Assembly (NCBI RefSeq): GCF_027409185.1
Contig: NC_084472.1
Span: forward strand, 96,798,427-96,862,426
Source of the DNA: Cynocephalus volans
Taxonomy: Eukaryota; Chordata; Mammalia; Dermoptera; Cynocephalidae
DNA: 64,000 nt
Direction of reading: 5' to 3'
This document shows, in pieces, positions 11,639-23,519 of the stretch. The position numbers were made by a program, and so were the translations under genes. The stretch's first letter is position 1, and each line of letters starts with the position of its first letter. Under the pieces are notes generated by a model that was given only the letters and a program-made list of their open reading frames with translations, did no database searches and was not told the DNA's origin.

Positions 11639-12193
11639 AGTCCACCGGTTTAAGACTAATGACTAACTAGGATGTTGCTGTGGTTGCCAATTTGGTATGG
11701 CTCCCACCGTGACTGCTCAGTTGGCCTCTAGTGTCTTGTGTGTGTGGTTGCCTCGGGTCTTGGGCTTCTCCGGGGATCCACCTTTCTGGTCAGCTTGTAC
11801 TCTGCTGGGCTGGTGGATCACGTACCACAGGGTGTGTGATCTCTGTTGAGCTTTCACTTTCTGTACAGGACTTCTCCCCGTTCCGTGTGCTCTGGCCCAG
11901 GCTGTTAGATCATGCAGTGGCGACCCCACCAGGTGTGTGGTTTCTGTCGAGTCTCCGCCTCCCTGGCCGCACGTCTCCCCCCTCTGTGCACACTGTGCTG
12001 GTCTGGGGCGTGTCTTCTGCACCCCTCGTCTATCAGCTGGGCCTTCAAGACCCTGCTCAGCACCGCCTCGCCCAGGAAGTCTACCAGGTTTCTGCTAGGC
12101 ACAGACGACCGGTCTCTCTGGGTGCCTTTGTAGCACTGTGTAGATCTTTCTCGGGTCTTGTTCACCTTTGTATCCCCCCGGTATAAACTGAGT

Positions 12194-12868
12194 CTAGTGC
12201 CCGCCTGTAGCCTGCTCTCCGGCAGGTTCAAGCGGACCTGGGAACTCTCCTACCACACTATTCCCAACCAGAAATTCGTTAGGCTTTTTTCCAAACTGGT
12301 GGTCGCAGAGATGGTATCTGCCTCCCAGTAACAGGAAGTTTACCGGGGCCGGAGTCCAGGGTGTGGTGGAGTGACAGTCGGCCCGCCCGTACTTCCTAGC
12401 CCTCCCAAAACTGGTCGGGACGCCCCACACCCCCAGCCCTGCCAGAGAACTGCAGAGGGAGTGGGAGAGGAGGTCGGCCCGCAGGGTCCGGAAAGCCCCG
12501 CGCCAGGCCAAGCAAATGGGCTCAGTGATGGCCGAGCAGGGCAGAGCTGCCCGCACCTGGGAAAATGGAGGCAGCACCGTGGCAATGAGTGGCCTGGTGG
12601 TGCAGGCGGGAGCTGCGTGGGCATTCACCCCCCGAACAGAGCTGTGCCAGGGATCACTCACAGTGCTGTGCCAGGTCGGGCGCTCGCTCTGTCTCTGGTT
12701 TGTTGCCTTCCGTGTTCTCGGCGCTGCCGCCTCGGGCTGTTCGGTCGCGGCGCCGCTCGGGCGCTCCCAGGAATCTTCTTTAATGCCGGCCTGAAACCTC
12801 GAATCCTGAATAGGGCAGCTGGCCGCCTTCAGTGCGGCCCCAGCCTCCGGGATCCTGGCTGCATCCAC
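12194..12868 (-). other. 224-codon sense open frame in L1 5'UTR, copy 1
   Basis: The frame begins MDAARIPEAGAALKAASCPI on the sense strand, about 285 nt inside the element. It stays open in all three young copies at the same length. There is no known domain; it is rich in Pro, Ala and Arg, as expected for GC-rich DNA. It lies upstream of ORF1 and would act as a long upstream ORF if translated. GC-rich DNA has few stops by chance, so openness alone does not prove coding. Confidence 0.25.
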
Positions 12869-12964
12869 AGCAGCCCTGGCGCCGTGTTCCCTGTTTCAAG
12901 ACTCGCTTTTGCAGCTAAGAATCAGTTCTTTTCCTGCTCCACACTTCAAAGCTGTTGCCTGTAA
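12371..12964 (+). other. 197-codon antisense open frame in L1 5'UTR (ORF0-like position), copy 1
   Basis: The frame runs opposite to L1 and is open in all three copies with identical length and identical end (SCSTLQSCCL). Primate L1s carry an unrelated antisense ORF0 in the 5'UTR driven by an antisense promoter, so the position is suggestive. Hand comparison of copies 1 and 3 gives 12 base differences: 5 silent, 7 replacing (6 residues). That is inconclusive for selection. It overlaps the 224-codon sense frame. Confidence 0.3.
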
Positions 12965-13170
12965 ATGAGGCAGCCTCTCCTGCCGGGGGCAAAGTGGCAT
13001 TGAGCCCCCACGACCGGCCAGCAGCAGCAGTCCTCCCTTAAGAGCTGGCCAGAGGAAGGTCCACAAGTTTCCCGGCTGCCTGAGGCCCAGTGGCCACCTT
13101 TTCCACCTCAGCTACTCCGCGCCAGCCGCCGCAGCCGCCGCCATCTTGAAACTCCTATTTTCCTCATTTC

Positions 13171-14253
13171 AAAGACAAATAAATTTCATACAAAACTAGA
13201 CTTTAAATAATAATAGTTTTATGCTAGAGTGCTAGCATATAAATATACTTGAAAGAATATTGATCAAAAACTAATGAATATAATCCCCATGGCAATAAAA
13301 ATGACAAGAAACTGGTACTGTTGATAAATGCTAATGAGAGAGAGGTCCCGTTTCTTCTGAAACCAGTAAAAACATGCAGTTTCTTCAGAGAGGAATACAC
13401 TTTTCACCAAGAACTCAGATATTCTATCACCTTTTTTTGTTTATCAAGCAATAGCTAAAGATTTCAGAGTAAGGCCAAAATAAGTGAAATTTTAAAACTG
13501 AAGGAAAAAAAAAACATAGGAAAGGAAGTTGAGGCAACAGGAATTAATCAAGTATCCAGGGATCTAGTAGCAACTCTGGGCCTAATTATGAAGGAGAAAC
13601 TAGTTTTTGAAGAGTTATCACAGGAACCACAAAAAAAAGCAATCATGGTCTCTTTCACTTTGCAAAAACAAAGAATGGGATCTGGCCATCTATGAGACCT
13701 ACAATTTGGGAGGGTTGACCTCAAAAATTTAAAGAGAAAAAGACTACAAATCCTCTGAAATGAAAACCTAAGAAGATTCAAAAGCTTTCAAAAAATTTAA
13801 TTTTAAGTTAAGTTACAGACAATTCTGATGAAAGAAGAAAGATGAAAATATCTAAAGTGTGATTCAATGAAAACTCTTTTGTGACCTCAAAATTTTAAAC
13901 AATATGAAAAAAATTTAAAGGCAAAACCAACAATAACAAAATGACTAGGAAGACATAAAACATATTGATGCTTATTTCTGCACGGTGGGATTACGATTTG
14001 TGTGTGTGTTGGGGGGAGGGTTAATTTCTTGGGTTTTTCTGTCTAAAATTTTTTCTACAGGAGTCTACGCTGCTCTTTAATTTGAAAATTAACAATAAAT
14101 GTCATTTGGAAATAGAAATATAAGGTAATAACCAAGCCAATTATAAGAGGTTGACACACCATATAATAATTGCATAAGGAAGGCTAAAGTTTAATCTGAG
14201 CTATTTTTGTGACCAAAAAAAGAAAAATGTTAGCCATGGGAAAGGAAGGGAAG
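13171..14253. other. No gene recognised
   Basis: AT-rich sequence with A-runs near 13505 and a short (GT)n around 13999. No element or coding region could be assigned. Confidence 0.5.
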
Positions 14254-14725
14254 TGTGGAGTATACTAAAAAGCATATGTACTTCACAGGGCCTGGTTTTC
14301 CAAAGCCTTGCAGTTTCAAATATTAACATTGCGGAGGACTGGAAATTTCCCTCAGGCTATAAGTCTCTGTTGCAAGATAAGGATTGTGGCACAGCAGTTT
14401 GCTGGCTCAAGGACAGACTAGTTGCTGATTGTTATTTAAAGATACTGAGAAATTGCTATAGAAAGGAATGTTTGCTAAGATCAAACTGTTGTTGATAGGA
14501 CCACTTAATTGCCTTACTGGAATGTCATCTGGCTTGTTTCACTGAAAGTTACCAACGTACATTGTTAAACTATAACCCCACCTTTGTTCTCTTCCTGTAA
14601 CTTCCTGGCCTGGAAAATAAATGCAGGAAGAGAACCCAGATTCGGCATTAATTTCCCAAGGAAGGGATCCCTCTCACTTGAGCATTCCCAGGGAAGTCAA
14701 CCACTTTGGGGCTTCTCACTGCTCA
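14254..14725 (+). mobile_element. Probable solo ERV LTR (472 bp)
   Basis: The segment starts TGTGGAG and ends CTGCTCA, and is flanked by GAAG and AAAG, a near-match 4-bp duplication. Near 14616-14621 is an AATAAA in 'tggaaaataaatgcagg', preceded by pyrimidine-rich 'cttcctgtaacttcctgg'. This is the order expected for U3-R-U5. No internal retroviral genes are nearby, so it would be a solo LTR from recombination. The family is not identified and the boundaries are inferred from TG..CA and the imperfect duplication. Confidence 0.5.
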
Positions 14726-14818
14726 AAAGAGATGGGCTTTGAGTAATCCTTTGCATCTCCATCACCCAGGGGAAGTGGGGTGACAAATCCGTGGGGGGCA
14801 AAGCAATGCAAATCAACA

Positions 14819-14892
14819 GGGAAGGAGAGAGGAAAGGAAGGAGGGAGGTAGAGAGGGAGGTAAGGAGGGAGAGAAGAAGGAAGGAAAGAATA
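14819..14892. repeat. Purine-rich (GGAAG/GGGA)n simple sequence
   Basis: An almost pure purine run of AGG, GAAG and GGGAG units. Open frames of alternating Arg/Glu/Lys over it are repeat artefacts. Confidence 0.85.
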
Positions 14893-15310
14893 CAGGCAGG
14901 CAAGCAAAGTATCCATGAGATTAAGAGATGGATATTTGTTGGAAATAAGGGGGGAAAAGTAAAATTCCTCAATTCTTGTCTCTCTTTTTGAGTAAAGGAA
15001 GCTGATCTTTGCGCTAAACAGGTAGAATAAACATTGAAAAACTATGAAAACAGCCTGGGCTGGAAGAAGAGACTCTTCCAAATGAGGTCAAGTGTTCCAT
15101 CCAAGGACTCTGAGTAATATTGATCAGAAGGCTATGAATCAGATTTAGTTAACAGAAATAGAATATGTTAAGTTCTTAAATCTAGGGGTGCTATGGAGGA
15201 AAGCAGACAAGCTAAGTAGGGGAGACTGTGCTTACAAGACACAGACTCTATTAGCTGGAGTTATCTAATTATGTCTATACTTCTTAGGACCTCCTCAAAG
15301 TTACCTTGGC

Positions 15311-15398
15311 AATGCGAAGGCACTTCAAAAAGTTCATGGAAAAACAGAATCTTAAGATAATACAAATCTTTCATGAACTTTTTGCACTGCCCTTGTAG
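15311..15398. mobile_element. Mariner-like palindromic MITE
   Basis: Left arm CTTCAAAAAGTTCATGGA and right arm TTTCATGAACTTTTTG are inverted repeats around about 30 nt, giving an ~88-bp palindrome. The words 'cttcaaaaagttcatgg' resemble the terminal repeats of mammalian mariner elements (Hsmar2-like). It is non-coding and non-autonomous. Family assignment is from memory. Confidence 0.55.
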
Positions 15399-17079
15399 GA
15401 CTCCTCATGCAGCGAGGAGAAAAGCGGTGAACAACACTGCAGGCTTGAGTGACGCAAGTTCTAGTTAATTCTATGTCAGAAAGCCAGGGAAGGAGTTTGG
15501 GAGAGGTTTATGCAGTGAACAAAAGAGGACCTCAGGAATAAATTATAAAAGGTTCTAAATAAAAAGGAATTTGCTGAGCCTATGCCTTCAAAAACATCTC
15601 AAGTGCTACGAATCTGTCATATCTATTGCAAGGATGGTCATAGCACCAGTAAGCTAGGTCTTTATCGGTCACTATTGCCTCCCCCCTGCCCCCATCCTCC
15701 TTGGTGTACCTCATTGTATGGGAAGGAACCTCGGGTCTGGGAAGTGGAAGAGCCCATTTTCCTCATAGCTTTGGATAACAGGCTTGAGTTACTCACAAAT
15801 GTGGCAGCTCGCTACCTTCACTTCCTTTCCTGTTTCTTGCTGTAACAAAGTTCAAAACCTCCTAAAGGGATTTGGAAAAGTAGTTGAAGTCACAGAGAGC
15901 TTATAAGTGAGATCGTGGAAACACTGTCAGTTATTTTTGAGAAATCTTTGCAAATGAGAGAAGCACTGGGAAGCTGCACATTAGCATTTCAGTTCATTTT
16001 CATCAACTAGGGAGAAAAAGTGAATTTCACCAACTTGAGCCTTTAAACATCTGACTGTTCAAAATCTGGAATGGAATATGAAAAGAAAGATGGACCGGAG
16101 AATCTGGAAGAAAAAGCATAGTAATGAAAGAACAATTTGTGTCATACTCAACTCATTTCTTTATTTTATTAGTCTGGCAGATCAAGGAGGTACCCGGACT
16201 TCAGCAAGGGTTCGATAAGGTTTCTGATATTTTCTTAGAAACAAGGTAGGCTAATGTAGCTTTGTTCAGGAGCATTTAGAAGCATATTAAACAACTACAT
16301 TCATGGTGTTCTGATCTTTGGAGTGATGTCAAATTGTGCAGAGATTTCTAGGTGAGAATGCCAGGTCTCTTCTCAGCTCCCTCTCTTTACAATCAGATAA
16401 AGACATGGGGAGTAGGTTTATCAATGCACGAATGGCAAGAAGCTAGGAAGGACAGCAATTGCATTTGAAGATCAAGATTTAAGAATACCATTAAAATTTG
16501 CACGGATGGGTTAGATCCAACAAGACGCACTTTACATAAGACTACAAGAACTTAGCAATTGAATATAAAAAAAACACCTAGCCATCACATTAATTAGATG
16601 GAGAAGACGTGACTTAGCATTAGCACATGTCCAGAAAACAGAACAATCTTTGTTGTAAGAACAACATGAATTAACAGGACTATTGTTAACCTAACATAAC
16701 TTTAGGAGCTCCAGAAAACTATCATGTTTAAAGCACAACCCTCTTCATACTACCTGGAGAAACATACTTGAAAACAGTCAGATGGGAAAATGTCCCAGAG
16801 GAGAGCCACCCAAAGCGATAAAAGTTAAAAAGTCATAACAGATAAAATCATGCTTGAATTTGAATTGTTTATCCTGGAGGACACTCAGGAAGACACCCAA
16901 GTCATCTTGGACCATTCAAAGAACTGTCATGTGGAACAGTAATTAGATTTGGTTTTGACACAAATGATAACTGAGGTCAGTAGTGAACATTTTATGGCAA
17001 AAAAAAATTTTGTATTACCAAATCATTGACAGTTAGAAAAGGAGAAAAGAAAGAAGTAATACGTAAGTACCTACTACAT
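15399..17079. other. No gene recognised
   Basis: Mixed-composition intergenic sequence. The 87-codon frame at 15582-15845 has no domain signature and is probably chance. No RNA gene or repeat could be assigned. Confidence 0.5.
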
Positions 17080-17250
17080 CGTGGGAACTTTATGAACTAT
17101 CACATTTAATATACTCAACTCTCTATAACAGAAAAGATTACCCCCATTTTACAAATGGAGAAACTGAGGCCCTGTCAGACTACAGGACCTAGTTTTCAAT
17201 TCAAACATACTCTTATGGGATTCCAATGAATTATGTGATATCTATCACAA
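17080..17250 (-). repeat. MIR SINE fragment
   Basis: The antisense MIR core is clear: 'acccccattttacaaatg' followed by 'gagaaactgaggccc' and a decayed tail. Confidence 0.8.
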
Positions 17251-17404
17251 TGGCATCCCACACAGCTGGTGGCATGTTCTAGTCCATCAGATCATTGAAT
17301 TCTATATAGTTATGCATAATTTTAATTATATAAATTGTGAACTTGGGCAGCTATTAAACTCTCATATGTTTCCTTATCATCAAATAGGGATGATAATAAA
17401 TATA

Positions 17405-17610
17405 CTCATTTACATCAATTTGATTTTGGCAACCTTATCAAGTATATGTATATTTATCATCCTTATTTTAGAATGAGGAAACTCACGCGCAAGAGTTAAT
17501 AGCTGCCCAAATTCACGCCGCTCACGTGGTAGCGCCAGATTCTGATTTTGAAAGTCTGACTTGAGAACCTGCACTGAGGGCCGCTCTGATACCTGCCTCC
17601 CCAACGTGGA
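17405..17610 (-). repeat. MIR SINE, nearly full length
   Basis: Antisense MIR with 'cttattttagaatgagg', 'aaactcacgcgcaagag', 'agctgcccaaattcac' and the head region through 'gatacctgcctcccc'. The order matches the MIR core, then the tRNA head, on the minus strand. It lies 150 bp from another MIR in the same orientation. Confidence 0.7.
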
Positions 17611-18905
17611 TTGTACACGCAGGCGGTATAAATAAAAGCAGCTGCTCATGAACCAGCAGAGTTTTTTTAAGTGTCTCTAAAGAAATGATTAAATTTAATT
17701 CAATATATTATGTTCTATTATATATTACATATATATGCATATTATATAGGATTTTTAGTGATAAACATAATACAATTATTATCAAAAATTCAACTTTCCA
17801 GATGTTTATGCTACTTTATTCTCCCCAGTTCCTATCTGTGTACATCCTTTTTATTCGTATTCTCCGACTCTGACATTTTTATTCTAAGCAAGGAGAAATG
17901 ACAACCCCAAATCCCTGATGGATATGAGGCTCCAGAAGTGATTTTAAAAGGTTATTGGCCCATAGAAAAGGAGGATTTGCACCTAAGCCATATCAGTGCT
18001 GGTGATCTGGAAGTGCTGCAAAACACGAATGAACTGGATGACCAGCAAGTGTAAACTTATTCAAGATTTAAGACCACTGGGTCAAATAAATTATTCTGAG
18101 GCTTTATCAGGAACAGAAATCACTGTATATAGACAGATATTTTATCTCCCTTCTTCTCCTCAGCTAATCTCACCAGGTTAGAGGTTTGTGGTCTCATCTA
18201 AATGCAAGCCTGCTAGAAAAGGGTTGCCATCTATGCTATATACTACTATATATATAGTTTCTAGTGTTCGAATGCTCATAAAGATTAATCACATCATCTT
18301 TATTTGCCAAAATTCAGAATTACAAATTTACCTGAAGTATGTTTTGCTTTTTCTATTCAATGCAGTGGGGATATTTATGATCGAATTAATTTTTTCACAG
18401 GAGAAGTAATTTTTCTGTTTTTTCCTCTGAGACTAAAGAGGAATGTTGTTTACCGGCACCTCTGCCGTCTGAGAGTGTGTCCCTGTCTGTGAGTGGTCTC
18501 CAAGGCAAGAAGGAAGACCACACTCTGTTCCCAGCTTGTACCTAGCAAGGAGGGCTCTGCCCTGCAGACTGGCAGCAGAAGCAGAGCTGTGCACGTCCTG
18601 AAGCACGCTGCCCCAGCCTCAGCAGAGTCACTGAACTTCAAGGCAGATGTCTTTTTAGTGCAGGCTTTGTAAGCCCAAAGGGACCATTCACTCACAAGGA
18701 GGTATAGCTTGTGAAGGTAACTGTCTGATTATTTTTCTGTAAAAATGCAATGGAAAATGGAAAGGGGAGTGGAGCTGTTATCTCTAAAGAAATCAACACA
18801 TTCAAAAAACGACAAATTTGGTTTATCAGATCAGTCGAACTCACTAATTCACAGAGAAAAGAAAAAAATGACAAACATTGTATTTAATGGTGAAATTCTA
18901 AAATA
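17611..18905. other. No gene recognised
   Basis: AT-rich sequence with a TA-rich patch at 17700-17760 and 18230-18260. A locally GC-richer block at 18470-18690 has an 81-codon antisense frame with no recognised domain. It might be an old LTR or exon relic, but nothing in it is diagnostic. Confidence 0.45.
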
Positions 18906-20880
18906 TTCCCTGTTAGATTGAGGGTGAAAATAAGGGTGGTCATTATAATCAATTTTGTTCAACATTATACTCATTGTCCTAGCTGGCAAGATAAGGAAAG
19001 GAAAGGTAATACAAAGTGTAAAATCAGAAAGAAAGGAATGAAACTGTCTTTACTTGTAGATGATATTACTGTATATGATGTAGAGAATCTACAAATGAGC
19101 TATTATAAAAGTTTAATAAGGATGCTGGATATAAGGTTGACCTACAAGAACTAATTGCATTTTTAAGTACTAGAAATGAACAGAAAATGAAATTTTAAAA
19201 GAGATCATTTAAAATAGTATCAAAAATGTCAAATCACTATCAATAAATGTAAAGAAAGATGTGCCAGATCTCTTTGCAAAAACTATAAAACATTGAAAGG
19301 ATGTGAAGAAAACCCAAATAAGTGGATAGTCCATGCTCATGCATTAGAAGTTACAATATTTAAAGGTCTCAGTTCTCCAAATATACTTATTGCCATCCAA
19401 AACAAATTCCTAACCTGATTTTTATGAAAATTGACAAGCTAATTTTAAAAATTATATGAAAAGGCAAATGGTAAGAAAAGCTGAGACATACTTTAAAAAG
19501 AATAAAAAAGTGTAAAAATTTGTTCCACTGGATATCACAACACAATAAAGTTACAGGAGTCAATGTCAGATCATAGGAAAGATAGACAGTTAGACCAATT
19601 GAATAGTGGCTAAAAATAGACCAACATGTGTATTAACAATTTATTTATGATAAATGTGGCACTTCTGGTCAATAGGGTAAAGGTGAACTTTCTAAATAAA
19701 TGATCCTAGGATAAATGAATATTCATAAGCAGAAAATTTTGCAAATCAATGCTTATCTCACACCATACACAAAAACAAATTTCAGGAGAATTGTTGATCT
19801 AAATGAGAAAGAAATACTAAAGAGAATATCTTCATGAAGTCAGCATGTTCCTTCTTAAAAATAATATAAAAATCACCCAACAGAAGGGAAATAATTGTTA
19901 TATTTGACACATTAAAATTAAAACTTCCTATGCATCAGAAGACGAAGTAAAAGAGTTAAAGGCAAGCTTTATATAACTGAGAAATGACCTGTGTCCAGAA
20001 TTTTTTTTAAAAATGCAAATCCAGGAAAAGAAGGACAGCCCAGTAGAATAATGGGTAAGAGACCCAGACACTAACAAAAATGGCTATCTGAGCAGTCAAG
20101 AAACACATGACCAGATACTCAATTTTGACAGTCACCAGAGAAATGCATATTAAAAGTTCAGTGAAATACCGTGACATATAAAAATGAAAAGAATAACACC
20201 ACCCAATGATGACAAGGATCTGGAACAAACAAAATTCCCTATGGTGTTAGCTGGATTATATAAAAAAAAGTTTTGCAAAATTGTTTGGCAATATCATGGA
20301 ACAAATGTGTAATTTATAATCCAGCAATTCTATTCCTAGGTAAATACCCAACAAATTGCATGTGCCTGAAAGAAAATGGTATAAATTATCATAACAGTAT
20401 TATTTGTAAGCAAAAAACAGAAAACAGCCAAGATAAGATGTCCCTCAGAAGTAGAATGAGTTAATATATTGTGTTGTGTCTATTAATAGAACACTGTAGG
20501 AAATAATTGCATGTGAATGAACTACTGCTACACTCAACAGCACGAATAGATCACAATCATACTATTAAGCAAAAGAAACCTGCTGTGAAAGGTCACATTG
20601 CATTGAAACCTTATAGTATTTAGGCATACATGTCTGGGAGATAAAACTATAAAGTCAAGCAAGAAAATCAGCGTTGTGGTTCCTGTTGTTGGGGAAGACA
20701 GTGAGGAATGATTGGGAGGCACAGGAAGGGAGTTTCTTTGGTGCTTACAATAGTCTCTTTTTTTAATCTATACTAGTAACACAAGTATTTGCTTTGCGGT
20801 AAACCATGAGTTATGCATTTTTGTTCTGCGAACTTTTCTGTACATCAGCTGTATTAAACACACACGCGTGAATGATTAAA
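18906..20880 (+). mobile_element. Old L1 (L1M-age) ORF2 3' half and 3'UTR
   Basis: The plus strand shows a decayed L1 ORF2 from the reverse transcriptase onward. Around 19040 the words 'gaaactgtctttacttgtagatgatatt' correspond to the K-L-S-L-F-A-D-D region with substitutions. Later sections match the thumb and C-terminal part ('ccaattgaatagtgg', 'agaaatgcatattaaaa', 'aattctattcctaggtaaatacccaa'), and the 3'UTR follows. There is no frame longer than about 78 codons. It is much older than the other L1 pieces here and is 5'-truncated. Confidence 0.85.
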
Positions 20881-22014
20881 AGAAAAACTACACAGTTGAA
20901 TGGGTCTCTATATTTTGATGGAGAATTTAGGAGTGGGAATAATGAGGGGAAATAATGCAACCATTTATAGGGAAGTGTATAGTTGATTAGCTGAAATTTC
21001 AATGAAAACCAACAAATCTTTACCATCGTGGAGTAAAATTGAGACTTCTCAAGGATGAGTAAAGCAAACATTAGATATGATCCCAATGAAGTACTGTATA
21101 TTAAAGAAATTAATGCTATCATAAAAGCAGGCACTAAAAGAAAGGAATAGTTAACATTTTAATTTGGAGATAGATTCCTTGCAGGCTTCTCACTTTTGAA
21201 GGCAGATCTTTTAAGTAAGTGCCAACTGAGTCAGAAAGGATGGTTCCTGAATGCAAATGAAAATGTAAACTAGAAGCTGATTTCATTTTGGGAAAAAGAA
21301 AGGAAAGGGAATTAAAAAGTCATTGAAGACGTTCAAAGGAAATAGAAGTGTTCAATTTGATGGAGCATGCCTGGGAACAGTCTTGTTCACGTCCAGGTTG
21401 AGATCATAAACTGTGGGCAACAATGAGACGAAGATGAAAGGACATAGCAATAAGATGTTAGTTTGAAAAGGAGTTTGTAAGGCAAGTCCAGAAAAACTCG
21501 TCAAGAAAAACATATGTTAATCAAGAAATTATGGATTTGTTAAGTACACCTGTGTGAGTGTATGTGCGCCTGTGTGTGCACCTGGAACTACCACAGAAGC
21601 CAAAACTTATTCTACTGTAACTTTTAAAGAAATGTGCTTTGTTAGGACTTATCTCAGGTAAGCCGAGAGATTTAATACAGGAAGTAAGATTTTTCATGGG
21701 TCTTTACAAGGGACAAAAACGTGAAGGCAAGAAAGCACAAAATGTACTTGGGATTCAGTAAAGAACTGGTTATGCTAGAATATATATTTAATCTAGGGCA
21801 TGAGAGAGAGAAGTTGGGGATGGTGAATTAGGAACATACATGAAAGAAAATGAATGTCAGCTCATCAGTTGTAACTTCTTCCTATGGAAAAACCACTGAA
21901 GTTTTTCAGTGGAACAGCATTATAAAATTCTTTTTGTTTTCTTCAATACTTACGACACACTTTTGTTCTTTCTCTTGTGATTATTAAAAATTGTACCTTT
22001 AATTATAGTTACTT
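20881..22014. other. No gene recognised
   Basis: Intergenic sequence with a short GT-rich patch near 21545-21580. No coding or repeat family is assigned. Confidence 0.45.
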
Positions 22015-22145
22015 GTGCATAAATAGCTGCCTTCTGTATCTGGATTGTAAGCTCTCTATAAATGGAATGGTCTTCTTAGTCTTACGTGTTACAGAACCTA
22101 GAATGTTCTCTGTCTGGTTTATTGTAAAATAACAAGATTGGTCAT
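22015..22145 (+). repeat. Possible L2 3' end
   Basis: 'tctggattgtaagctctcta' and 'acagaacctagaatgttc' resemble the 3' end of LINE2 ('...gtaagctcc...cctagaacagtg...'). The terminal 'caataaatattt' part is missing or decayed. Confidence 0.4.
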
Positions 22146-23109
22146 TTTTAAACAGTTGGCAAAGAATCCTAATGAAGATGATTCTACAGTATCCCAGGGT
22201 CTGTAACTGCTAGAAAGACTTCTATCTTCCCAACAGTTTAACTCACTTGAGTATACAATGGAAATAGTTTTACCTACATGGGTCTTGAAAAGGAACACAA
22301 AATGTTTTTCTTTGCTGTGCTATTAGATAATAAGTTGTCTGAAACCTGTCGATCTCTTGGGAGAATGCAATATGAAAAGCTCGGGGGTTGCATATGATTT
22401 GACAATAGGCTTCATGCACTTGTGTTGACTCATTATCTCCATGGAGAACTCAGAAGGGCTCTCCTTGCTCAAAACATTCAGAAAAAGGGCAGACTAGATT
22501 TTAGGAAAAAGAATATTTGCTATTCCAAATCCTTTGAAAATGTTTAAATAGGATTCATGAATAAGTCTTCAACAACTTTATCTTGAAAACAATTCAGAGT
22601 AAAGTGATGAGACTTAATGTCTTTAAAACCTTAATGAGCGTGTTCCATTTCCAGTAAGGATGTAGAAAGTAGTGAGATACGCTTGTTTTTGCTGTAGCAA
22701 GAGAACACTGAGTAAACTAAATCATCATCCTTTTCTTTAAAGCCATGTAAAAGCTGCAGATGAAAAGAAGCCCAAAAAACGAGCTCAAGTTCCAACGAAG
22801 AAACCTTGTTCAATAAGGGAATAGCGGCTGCTCACATATCTTGGGCTGTGGCCTTCTCTTTTTATGGAGTGCAGAGAAGCAATCTTGTCAAGGGCAAGGA
22901 GACTGCTAGGACAAAGAAAACCACAGAATTCTTAAGGAACATGTGGGCTCTCGGGAGAAATTGAAATATGGAATAGCCCCAAGTGCAAAACTAATCATTC
23001 CAACTTTCCTACTCTCCTACACGTGTATTTTGTTAAGTAAATGATGACTAGGGAGGAAGTTAGGAAGCAGAGGGAGATACAGTGGTTCTTTGATCCCAAA
23101 GTCCTACTG
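22146..23109. other. No gene recognised
   Basis: No element or gene could be assigned. The 60-codon antisense frame at 22631-22813 lacks any domain feature. Confidence 0.45.
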
Positions 23110-23420
23110 AAGGAAGGTGCCTGACCCCAACCTTAAAACATCTGAAACGAGATTAATTAAAGCAGCAACCCAGCCTCTGCTCAGCTAATTTCCTGATAAG
23201 ATCAAAAATATCAGACCTTTGCAGGTACAAGAGTCTAGGGGCTATGCAGGAAAGCAAAGAGAGGTTTTCATAAAATTGGTACTTATACCCCAAGCCATGT
23301 TGGAGAGAAGAGCCTGACCAAACTCTCGAAACATTTGAAACCAGAAATAAACTAAAACTAATGAAAGCTGCAAACCCATCCCCACCCAACATACCTCCTG
23401 ATAGGTTTAGAGATCTCACC
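23110..23420. repeat. Imperfect tandem duplication, about 193-bp period
   Basis: Two diverged copies of one block occur. 'gcctgaccccaaccttaaaacat' (about 23119) matches 'gcctgaccaaactctcgaaacat' (about 23312), and 'tttcctgataag' (23189 region) matches 'cctcctgatagg' (23396 region). The spacing of matching words is about 193 bp. It resembles an internally duplicated old LTR. The downstream 'atatattaaactttgatctc' would fit an R/U5 region, but the family is unknown. Confidence 0.45.
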
Positions 23421-23519
23421 CTAGACGGCTATGACCTCCTTGGGGAGGTCATATATCCCCAGATATATAGATATTTCCCCAGATATATTAAACTTTGATC
23501 TCAACTGTTCTTCTATACA

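Larger units (their letters stand above)
11639..13154 (-). promoter_or_regulatory. L1 5'UTR and internal promoter, copy 1
   Basis: About 1.5 kb of GC- and CpG-rich sequence precedes ORF1 on the minus strand. The first bases, TTTCAAGATGGCGGC, contain an AAGATGGCGGC YY1-type site, the classic positioning element at the start of mammalian L1s. CpG density contrasts sharply with the AT-rich surroundings, so it is a probable CpG island in the germline and a methylation target in soma. Long open frames exist on both strands (see separate entries). The lengths in the three copies are 1516, 1515 and 1518 bp. Confidence 0.85.
6298..13170 (-). mobile_element. Young full-length L1, copy 1 (with target-site duplication)
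   Basis: This is a complete LINE-1 on the minus strand. It has a ~1.5-kb GC-rich 5'UTR starting GAGTTTCAAGATGGCGGC, an intact ORF1, a 187-nt spacer, an intact 1275-codon ORF2, a 3'UTR with a G-rich tract and (CA)n, and an A-rich tail. The 16-bp target-site duplication CTATTTTCCTCATTTC is perfect at 6298-6313 and 13155-13170, and the element body is 6314-13154. The outermost tail is a pure run of 35 T on plus (6314-6348), typical of a very recent insertion. ORF2 differs from copy 3 (46.2-53.0 kb) by about 8 of 1275 residues, so both descend from the same currently or recently active lineage. Confidence 0.97.

Noticed and set aside
18470..18690. Possible coding exon in a GC-richer patch
   Set aside because: An 81-codon antisense frame without domain, splice-site pairing or codon signal; insufficient support.
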